Part shown: piece by piece, positions 56,039 through 64,000 of the stretch
Numbering within the stretch: position 1 is the first letter of the stretch
Layout of the letters: each line of letters begins with the position of its first letter
From: Cyanophora paradoxa
Lineage: Eukaryota; Glaucocystophyceae; Cyanophorales; Cyanophoraceae
Assembly: GCA_004431415.1 (NCBI GenBank)
Contig: QPMI01000013.1
Coordinates: 121,158 to 185,157 of the forward strand
DNA: 64,000 bases
Direction: 5' to 3'
Notes under the pieces: model-generated
What the model saw: the letters and a program-made list of their open reading frames with translations, nothing else
Databases searched by the model: none
What the model was told of the DNA's origin: nothing
Program-made: the position numbers and the translations under genes

Positions 56039-57170
56039 ATGGAGTCCGAGGATTTGCTCCTGAACCTCCCACACATAGCAGCCTACGGCTACACGCTCAC
56101 AGACCATGAGCGGGCAACCCTGGAGTCCTCTCTCATGCTGCTGAAGCTGGAGCACAACTTCGACAGAGTGCACTTCTGGGGCAAAGTGATGACCACCGGC
56201 CCTGTGGACTACATCGTGGCGCAAGGCTTTCCGAAGATTCTGCGGTTGCAGGACAAGAATGTCCGCACGAGCTTTTACAGGTTAGCACGCCGCGCTGCCC
56301 TGCGCCGAGAAGGACGCCGAGGCTGACCGTCTGCAGTGCGAACGGCGGCATGTCCTTCAAGCCGCTGCCTGCGGTGGACCAAGTAACGAAGGATCGCGTT
56401 GAGCAGCTGACAAATCTCTTCTGCGGGGACCCGCTCTTCGAGTACATGGGGAAGGACCCGCCGCCGCCGCCCCGTGCGCCGCCTTCCCCGCCGGAGCCGC
56501 CGCTGCCGCTGACGTGCGGCCGCCCCTTAGCTCCGGAGCCGGAGGAGGAAGAGGGCGCGGAGCCGAAGGAGGAAGCCGCGGAGCCGGAGCCGCCGGCGAG
56601 CCCGTCGAGGGGGAGCTCGCGCCGCGAGTACAAGATCACGGAGGAGCAGCGGCTAGCGACGCTGGTGGAGCAAATCGATCTGGAGTGCTCGATAGTGCCC
56701 CGGGGCGCCATCGCGCTGAGCGTGACGCACTACGCCGCCTTCAACAAGAAGTTCGAGGGTGCGCACGACCGGCGCTCCGCTCTTTCCTTTTCGCGGGCTC
56801 GGGGCGCTGAGCGGGGGCCGCAGGCCTCAGCATCGGCGGTCGCAGAACATGGCGAACTACGGGCACTTCACCAGGTGGAGGACATCGAAGAGAAGCCCTC
56901 CTTCGACAAGGACTTCTTCCCCCCCATCTCCAAGGACGTCCCGAAGGGTGCGCCCGCGCGCCCTCGCTTCGCGCCCGCCCCGCCGCGCCCCGCTGACGAG
57001 GGCCCGCAGGCTGCTGGTCGGTGCAGTTCGAGCCGCTGACGCAGGTGGCGACGCTGCGCAACTTCCTGTGGCCGGGCTTCCTGTTCTACCACATGGCCGG
57101 CACGCGCAACTTCGGGCACGTCTACTTCGGCTACGGCGAGAAGAACCTCGATTTCGGCTTCATGATGTAG
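56039..57170 (+). CDS. RSPH9: RSPH9, radial spoke head protein 9
   Basis: A component of the radial spoke head of motile cilia. The start is ATG 56039 (MESEDLLLNLPHIAAYGYTL). Family blocks are LESSLMLLKLEHNFDRVHFW, DYIVAQGFPKILR, then LVEQIDLECSIVPRGAIAL and the diagnostic end ATLRNFLWPGFLFYHMAGTR plus GYGEKNLDFGFMM with TAG at 57168-57170. A Pro/Glu-rich loop (about 56455-56625) is inserted relative to animal RSPH9. Near 56837 and 56873 two one-base indels are needed to read the conserved GLSIGG, NMANYGHFT and VEDIEEKPSFDKDFF segments in one frame. Confidence 0.9.
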
Positions 57171-57279
57171 GACGGCGGCGGAGGGAGGGACCGTGTGCGC
57201 CATGCAGATACTTGACATGCTCGGCGAGCAACCACAGCGGGAGTGGGGGCGGGGGCGGGGCGGCGGGGCGGCCGGGCGG

Positions 57280-58610
57280 CTAGAGCTGGAGGATGTAGTC
57301 GAGGCCTGGGTACGGGGGCAGCGCGAGCTGGTACTTCTGGGCGATGGCGGGGGGCACGAAGCGGCCCCCGAGGAAGTGGAGGCGCCCCGCGAAGTGGCGG
57401 GAGCAGGCCTTCGGGGCCGTCAGGCTGATCAGCACGTCCGGCCGGATCGCGTCCGGGCCCGTCGGTCCTGCACGCCCGCGTCGGTGAGTTTAACCTTAGC
57501 AGGGGCTGGCTCTAGCTGCGCGGGGGGTACACACCCTTCTCGAGGTCCCATCCCTGCATGTCCCGCGGACAGTCAGGAGGGGCGAAACATGAGAGGGGAG
57601 GGGAACGGAGGGGCGGGGGCAGGGGGCGGACGGAGGGTACGTCGATGGAGGCGACGGGGAGCTTGGTGCGGGCGAGGGCGGCGAGGATGGCGTCGAAGGG
57701 CGGCCGCACGCCCCCGCTCATGAAGCTGAATCGAAGATCGCGTCCACCACGACCTGTACCCAGGGGCGGCTGGTCGTGAGGGGGCCTAGCCTACGGTCGC
57801 GGGCCGGGGCGGGCGCGGGCGCACGTCAAATGCGGCCTCGAAGTCAGCGGGGAGGGCGTCGAGGACGGGTATGCCCAGCGACTCGCACGTGACGACGAGG
57901 TTCGCGTACAGCGGCTTCGCCGTCCGTTTCGGGTACACGATCGCCCTGCCGTCGGCGTCGGCCGCGCGGAGCGGAACGCAGACAGAGAAGCGAGAATCGC
58001 ACGGCTTGTATCCGAAGTGCGCCAGGTGCCGCGCGGCCACCAGGCCGTCCCCACCGTTGTTACCAGGCCTGCCGCAGGCACGCGTCGTCGGCGCCCGCGA
58101 CAGCCCGGCGAGTCGCCCGACGAACCCGCATATCACGAGCACGCGAGGGTGCTTCTCCAAAGGGTAGGCGCGCGCGACCGAGAGGGCGCACGCTTGGCCG
58201 GCCTGCGCCAACATCCCGACGTGCGAGCGGCGGCGCTTGTAAGCGACGCGTATGCGAACAGCGCCGGGGGCGGAACGCACGAGCTCCATCAGCTGATCGA
58301 CAGAGAAACCAAGAGGGCCCATGAGCTCCTCATCGATCTTCTGGGCCTCCGTCTGCGAGAGGTACTTGATCGGCGCTCCGCTGCCGGACGCCATGGTAAC
58401 GGTGCGCTGAGGTAGCTGACGTCCGCGCGATGCGAATGCGTATCGCGGCTGCTGTCCGAAGAAGCTCGCCGACGGGCGGGAGAGGGCGCCGGTGTGGACG
58501 GCGGACGAAGGAGAGCGGGCGGCGCGCCGGACGGATGCGGCTGGTCGCGGCGTCAGTCTGGCTGGCGTGCGCGCGTATGCGAGTGCCGCGGCCGCAGCGA
58601 ATGCTTGCAT
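57280..58610 (-). CDS. NAXE: NAD(P)HX epimerase with organelle presequence
   Basis: Repairs hydrated NAD(P)H by converting R-NAD(P)HX to the S form. The YjeF-N fold is seen: [15 protein letters not shown] start of the domain ([13 protein letters not shown]), the signature [101 protein letters not shown] and the end [12 protein letters not shown] (stop 57280-57282). ATG 58610 adds about 72 residues rich in Ala, Arg and Ser ([19 protein letters not shown]), a mitochondrial or plastid presequence. ATG 58394 would give a cytosolic form. Confidence 0.9.
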
Positions 58611-58680
58611 GAAGCGTGGCAAGCAAGCAGCAAGCTGGTCGCGGGGGTAGTGGCACACTTAGTTGACCAGCACCGCGTCA
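58611..58680. promoter_or_regulatory. 70-bp head-to-head promoter of NAXE and the TPR gene
   Basis: Only 70 bp separate the two ATGs if the presequence start of NAXE is right, so the promoters must overlap. Confidence 0.5.
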
Positions 58681-61149
58681 TGGCCAGCTTCGCAGCAAGC
58701 GCACTCGCCACGCCCGTGCAGAGGCAAGCGGTTGGATGGAGAGGGACGATCTGCCCGCTCCCGCGGGCTTCCCCGTCCCGCCCAGCACGCAGCGAGGGCG
58801 CCACGTGCTCCGGCGAGCCCAGCACGAGCGCCGCCGGGTCGGATAGAAAGTATGCGGTAGCTTCATCTCTACGACAAGGTCTGGCCGCTGCTCTGGCCGC
58901 TGCTGCTTTGGCCGCGGCGCCTCTGGCGACGTCCGCCCCCGCACTCGCCGCCGCAAGCGCACCCCCCGCGGTGTCGGGGCCCGTCGATCCCAACTCTCCC
59001 TTGAACTTGTCCGTTGACGACCTGCTTAAGGTGCGCCGCGCCAGGGGCGCCGCAGCCACGCCCCACGCCTCACGTGCACGCGCTCCCACTCTCTGCCGCA
59101 GCTGCGCAAGCTTTTCGACCGCGCGTTCGAGTGCGTTCTTCATTCAATTGCATGCCGCACTCTCTGAAGTGTCGGCCCGCAGCCTGACGAACGTCGGGAA
59201 CTTCGAGGAGGCTGAGAGTGCGCACGCTCTCTCTCTCGCGGGCGGCGGGCGCAGCCCTCTGATGATGCGGCGCGGCAGAGGTGTGGACGGAGATCATCGG
59301 GATGGTGCCGGACCGGGCGGAGGGCTACAGCAACCGCGGGAACGCGCGGACGTCGCAGAACAAGCTCGAGCTGGCGCTGGCCGACTACAGCAAAGCCATC
59401 GAGCTGGAGCCCGGAGCCATCGATCCTTACCTCAACCGCGGCGTTGCCCTCGAGGGACTCGGCCGCTTCGAGGAGGTGCTACCCCCCCCCGTCCCCCCCC
59501 CCCTTTCTTCCACCCCGGCCCTACCTTGTCTCCTGGGATGGGGGTACAACCGCGCGTTTCGTTTGCACGGTTGACAACCCCGGGTTCCGCGTGCGCAGGC
59601 GATCAAAAGCTACGACAAGGCCCGTACCCCCCTTCCCTCCCCCCCCCTTGAACGGCTCGTTAAATCTACCCCCGCACCGCGCAGGTTCTTTCAATGGACT
59701 CGAACGACCCCGTCGTGCGCCCCCGCCCCCACCACCCCTACCCTAGGCCTCTCCCTCTCCCCCGCCATACCCTCTCCCTCTCCCCTCCCCTTCCCTCCCT
59801 CCCCCCTCTCCATCCACCCTCTCCTGTCCCCCCCCCCCCCCCCCCCCAACCCGCCCTCTCTCTCACTCCTCCACACACCCTCTCTCCCCTCTCCCCCTCT
59901 GCCCCCCCCCCTCCCTATCTGACTCGTCTTCTTCTTCTTCCTCTGCAGGCGTGGAACAACCGGGGCAACGCGAACGCCGGCCTCGGGCGCTGGGAGAAGG
60001 CACTCTCGGACTACGAGCGGGCCACCAAGATCGCCAAGGTCGGCAGCCTACAGCTACTAATCTAACTAACTGATCTAAATCTAAACGTCTCCTACAAGGA
60101 CTTTGTCTTCGCGCGGGCGAACTACGCGCTTGCGCTCTACGAGACGGGCAGGACGGGCGAGGCGGTCGGCATCTTCCGCGGCCTCACCGCGAAATACCAG
60201 GCGAGCTTCCAGATTTGATCCGGATTTGATCCGGATTCGATCCGGATTTGATCCGGACTTAGGGCTTCGCGGACATGAGCGCGGCGCTGGCGGCGGGGCT
60301 GGCGGCCTCGGGGCAGCTGGACGAGGCGGATCGCCAGTGGGAGGCGGCGCTGAGCACCGACCCGCGCTACGCCGACCTCGACTGGCTCCGCACTGTCCGC
60401 CGCTGGCCCCCGCGCGTGCGCGCGCCCCTTCCAGCCTAGGCGCCCTGCCCTGCCCTGCCCTGCAGCTGCCCCGCCCGGTCCTGCCCTTCCAGCCCCCGCA
60501 GGCCCTGCAGCTGCCCCTCTCCTTTCCCCTCGCCCGATCCGCCTAGTCGGGCCTGGCCTTCTAGCCTAGTCGGGCCTGGCCCTCTATCTAAATATCCCCC
60601 CCCCCCCCCCCCCCTGCGGACCGTCCGCCGCTGGCCCCCGCGCGTGCGCGCGCCCCTTCCAGCCTAGGCGCCCTGCCCTGCCCTGCCCTGCAGCTGCCCC
60701 GCCCGGTCCTGCCCTTCCAGCCCCCGCAGGCCCTGCAGCTGCCCCTCTCCTTTCCCCTCGCCCGATCCGCCTAGTCGGGCCTGGCCTTCTAGCCTAGTCG
60801 GGCCTGGCCCTCTATCTAAATATCCCCCCCCCCCCCCCCCCCCCTGCGGACCGTCCGCCGCTGGCCCCCGCGCGTGCGCGCGGCCCTTCCAGCCTAGGCC
60901 TCCTGCCCTGCCCTGTCCTGCAGCTGCCCCGCTCCCGGCCCTCGATCTGCCTAGTCGGGCCTGGACCTCTATCTAGATCGCTGGCCCCCGCGCGTGCGCC
61001 CCGCGAGCTCCCGGCCCCTACCAGCCTCCTGCCCTGCCCCGCCCCGCACCTTAAGCTTTCCGCCTCGCCCACGCCTCCCTCAGATCTACGGGGACCTGGA
61101 GAAGTACGTGCGCCTCGCGGGGACCGTCTCCGGCTCCGGCTCCCGCTAG
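58681..61149 (+). CDS. Thylakoid-lumen TPR protein
   Basis: A homologue of plant and cyanobacterial lumenal TPR proteins of unassigned role. The N-terminus is bipartite: a Ser/Arg/Ala stromal-type part (MASFAASALATPVQRQAVGW), then a hydrophobic segment ending ATSAPALAAA, a lumenal peptidase-type site. TPR exons: YSNRGNARTSQNKLELALAD, AIELEPGAIDPYLNRGVALE, AWNNRGNANAGLGRWEKALS, FVFARANYALALYETGRTGE and FADMSAALAAGLAASGQLDE. The family-typical DLDWLRTVRRWPP then joins IYGDLEKYVRL, and the stop is TAG at 61147-61149. The last intron (60416-61083) is built of tandem duplications. Confidence 0.85.
60394..60990 (+). repeat. 228-230-bp tandem duplication covering an exon end and its splice donor
   Basis: GTCCGCCGCTGGCCCCCGCG occurs at 60395, 60623 and 60853. 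Each copy carries the last coding bases of the TPR exon and the GTGCGCGCG donor, then a C-rich body ending in a run of about 20 C (60593-60614 and 60826-60844). A shorter fourth fragment starts at about 60980. Confidence 0.85.
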
Positions 61150-61473
61150 CTGTGGCTGGATGTAGCCGCTCCCTGCCTTCAGACCTACGGCCTATAGCTA
61201 GCTAGGGCCTGTTCCGGTTCTTTTGTTCCGGCGCGCGCGAGCTCACTGAGTCAATCGATATCGATACCGGATATCGCGAGCTCGAGGCGCATCATGAGTC
61301 GCCGATCGCGATCGCGAGTCGACGTCATGATCATGAGTACATGTACACATGCAGTTGAGGGGAACGTACGTAACTATAGCCAACTATTCATTATTTATAC
61401 ACGGCAATTGAGGTCGCATGGAGCTCGAGACCCCGCTATTTTCCCTGCGCCGTACCTGTACGGTGTGAAGCCA
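61150..61473. other. Intergenic, convergent genes
   Basis: Contains palindromic ATCGATATCGATA and GATCGCGATCG words (61250-61320). No gene. Confidence 0.5.
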
Positions 61474-64000
61474 CTACATCATGCTACAAGCTCTCGAAGA
61501 ACGGGCTGCCGGCTGCCTGGGGTCCGCCGCTGCACCCAAGGGCTGCACATCCCGTGCAGGGGCCGCGGGAGCGCTGGTAGCTATAGCGCTAGCCCGCGTG
61601 GCGCCGGCACGGTCGAGCTCCACCAGCTCCGCCTCCAACTGCGCCAGAGGAAGTCATGATCAGCAGGTGAAAGGGAGGGAGGGCCCAATCTCGGGATTAA
61701 TATTCGTACCCGCGCGTGCTCGGCGTCGAGCTTCGCGATCGCGGCCCTGAGTGCCTCGCGATCGCGATCGCGAGAGGAGGGCGCCCCCGGCACGGCGGAG
61801 TGATCGTGCCAGACGGGCGCAGCCGCCGGCGCGGCGTCCGGCCGCGGGCCCCTCGCATCGATATCCGCCAGCAGAGCGTCGAGAACCTGAGTGCGGTCAG
61901 GTTCGGAGGGCTCGCGATCGGGGGGCCTGCAGGGGGCGGACGGCAGGGTCGACGTCGACGTCGTCCGCGGCGCCGCCGCGGGGTACGAGGGGGAAGCCCC
62001 GCGTCCTCGCGAGGGTGTACTCCAGCGCGAAAGGCACCTGGCAGCGGGTTTGGCTCGGATCGCAACGGGAGATACATAGATCCAACGCGAGAGGAAGGGA
62101 ACGCGCCCGCGTGCCGGAGAGGACGAGCGGGCGGACGGGTACGGAGTGGGCGGCGGCCGCCTGCGGCCGCGGGCGCCGGCTCGACTCTCGACTCTACGAG
62201 AGAAATCAAAGGGCGGGGCGGGCCGCCGGGCACCTTGAGGCGGGAGGCCAGGGCGGGGGAGGAGGAGCTCGAGGCTCCTAGGAGGGGCACGAAGGCGGCG
62301 CAGGCGGCGAGGGCGCGGGAGGCCCCCTCCTCCGGCGGGCCGTCCTGCGAGACGTACTCTCGATCAGAGGCCGCGCGCGAGGGTGCGGCGAGAACGAGAA
62401 AAAGAGCGAGGGCGGCACGGAGCAGTCGACGAAGCAGCGGACGCCGCGCAGCGCCGCCGCGCCGACGGCGGCCGCCGCGTGGGGCGCGTCCTGCAGGCCG
62501 GCCGGGCTCGGCGGCGGGGCGGCGCGGGGGCGGGGGCGGGGGCGGCCCGGGCGGGGCGGGGCGGACCTCGGGGCTGCTCCAGACGAAGCAGAAGGGGCCG
62601 GCGGCGGGGTCGCAGCGCGCGTTCGGGTGGGCGAGCAGGCCTAGGGCCCCCTCCGCCCCCTCCCCCCCGCCGTCTGCCGGCAAGCGCTCATGATCAGCGC
62701 GGCACCGATCACACCGCGGTGGGGGACGCGGGGCGCCTTCGGAGGGGAACGGCCGCGAGGGCGGCTTTCAGGCCAGCCAGGAAGGAGCTGTACCCGGACT
62801 CGAAGAGCTCGTCGCTGCGGCCGCGGGCGCCGTGGCGTCAAAAGAGCCGATGAAGGAGAGGGGGTACGGGTGCGCGCGTCGTGAAGTCCGCGATGGCGAG
62901 GCCACGGAGGAGCCCCTGCCGGGGGATACGTATACGTCGGCTCGCCGAGCCGGCTCGGAGGAAGTGGAAGAAGGGGCCGGACCGCGGCGCGGGGGTCCAG
63001 CTCAGTGCGGAGGCGCCAGGCGGGGACAACGGCTTTCCCGAGGTCCAGCGCCCGGCTCAGCTCCAGCATGCTGCGGTCGCCGTGATCATAAGCTCAAGGT
63101 CGGGGTTTTTCGCGGGGTGCGGGGTCCACGCGCCACCAGTCCGAGGCGCAGGAGTGCTGCGCGGGCGGGGGCTCGGTGAGACGGAGAAAGCGCCGAGGAG
63201 AAAGATCTGGCGCCGAAATCGAAGGCACCGGGGAGGCGACGAAGACGACGGCTTTGGCCATTCGGAGCCCGCGGCCGATCTCCTCCCGCCACTGCCGCGG
63301 GCGTCATGATCACCGAGTCAGACCCGCACCGAGAGGGAGGGGGCGGGGGAGACCTCGGTGCCGGCCTCGATGCCGTAGCCTTCATCTCGTCCATCTGCGC
63401 TGCTTTTTAGCGGGGCGGAGCGCCTCCTCCGGCCAGTCGAACCGCACCCAGCACTGCGCAGAACGTTCAGCCGCAGCAGAGAGGGGTGGGATCGGAGCTC
63501 GAGGGGCGGCGGGGCCGCGCCATTACGCCGTCGGATTGGAGTCGGTCGCGGAGGCGGAGGGCGAAGCGCGCGACGTCGACGGGGTGGTGCCCGTAGCTGC
63601 GAGGCGTCGGCGGGACCCGAGCGCGAGCGCGAGCTCTCGCGATCGAGGGCGAGGCCTAGGGCGGGTGCAGCAGACCTGATGAAGACCTGGCGGAGGGCGG
63701 CGCGCTCCTTGAGGGCCGCCGGAACTCGCCGTCCCGCGTCGCGTTCAGCACCGCCGGCGTCAGCTCGGCGCCTGCGCGGGCGCAGCGAGCTCGAAATTAA
63801 AGCCGGCGCAGATTGAGAGTGGATTCCGGGCTCGGCCGGGCTCGGGGGGGGGTACCTCGGTCCAGGAGCGCCCCGCAGACGTCCGCATGGCGGGCCCCGG
63901 GCCGCCGCGTGGTACAGCGGCGCGCGCCCTAGGGCGTCGGCCGCGGTGTGCTGCACGGGCCGGGGCGGGGCGCGTTAGATGGGGAGCTCGAGGGGCGGCG
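61474..64000 (-). CDS. Ankyrin protein with two TIR-like domains (5' partial)
   Basis: Minus-strand exons from the right edge. An ankyrin-like unit (QHTAADALGRAPLYHAAARG, then ADVCGALLDRG) lies at 63955-63850. TIR-1: SYGHHPVDVARFALRLRDRL (about 63600), DEGYGIEAGTE joined to WREEIGRGLRMAKAVVFVAS (about 63390 and 63285), HSCASDWW (about 63150), and MLELSRALDLGKAVVPAW (about 63069). TIR-2: FCFVWSSPE (about 62600), VGAAALRGVRCFVD (about 62460), REYVSQDGPPEEGASRALAA plus FVPLLGA (about 62350), and FALEYTLARTRGFPLVPRG (about 62030). The Glu in MLELS (63061-63063) and in FALEY (62020-62022) fall where catalytic TIR NADases such as SARM1 carry their Glu. Probable one-base indels lie near 63890 and 63720. 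Exon joins and the C-terminus (stop 61474-61476) are tentative. Confidence 0.6.

Overview
This window reads as nuclear DNA of a GC-rich, intron-rich, photosynthetic and flagellated protist. A haptophyte-like alga fits best, but this is inference. The evidence is spliceosomal introns in nearly every host gene, a radial-spoke and ciliary gene set (CFAP206, RSPH9, an LRRC74-like protein), a TPR protein with a bipartite thylakoid-lumen presequence, a plastid-type PHT4 phosphate transporter, and very GC-rich, low-complexity coding sequence. Many 5' splice sites are non-standard (GC-AG, GTACCC, GTGCGC). Exon borders below come from homology, frame and splice signals and are approximate unless stated.

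Left host block (1-25.4 kb). In order: the 3' part of a SLC35B1-like ER nucleotide-sugar/ATP transporter (+); an ankyrin-TRP cation channel (-); a PHT4/SLC17 transporter (+); a large chromatin protein with three C2H2 fingers, an AT-hook and a BAH-like domain (-); and a cyclic-nucleotide-gated channel with ankyrin repeats (-).

Inserted block (about 25.4-43.3 kb). This differs in style. Its right half (37.5-43.0 kb) is a compact, almost intronless, viral-like gene set built around a double-jelly-roll major capsid protein of the nucleocytoviricot/polinton-like kind, with small membrane, coiled-coil and Arg-rich proteins. Its left half (25.5-28.7 kb) is a mirror-like cassette: two paralogous three-TM proteins flank two paralogous helical proteins and a single-domain retropepsin-like protease. 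The intergenic spaces carry repeats with a TATA box and a tRNA-type B box. A motif, GTCGCCAACCCGACGCG, lies 36-37 bp upstream of both TM genes and recurs upstream of the capsid cluster, which suggests that the halves share a regulatory origin. Between them lie intron-containing genes of unknown function, a RING-like coiled-coil protein and an AT-rich island. No polymerase, packaging ATPase or integrase was seen, so this looks like a partial or degenerate endogenous viral element, or two adjacent ones.

Right host block (43.6-64 kb). In order: a secreted/membrane-anchored protein of unknown function (+), CFAP206 (-), p23 co-chaperone (+), LRRC74-like (-), RSPH9 (+), NAD(P)HX epimerase (-), thylakoid TPR protein (+), and an ankyrin protein with two TIR-like domains cut by the window edge (-). 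Head-to-head pairs with short shared promoters are common (CFAP206/p23, LRRC74/RSPH9, NAXE/TPR). Apparent one-base frameshifts occur in conserved host genes as well as viral-like ones, so they are probably sequence or assembly indels rather than proof of decay.
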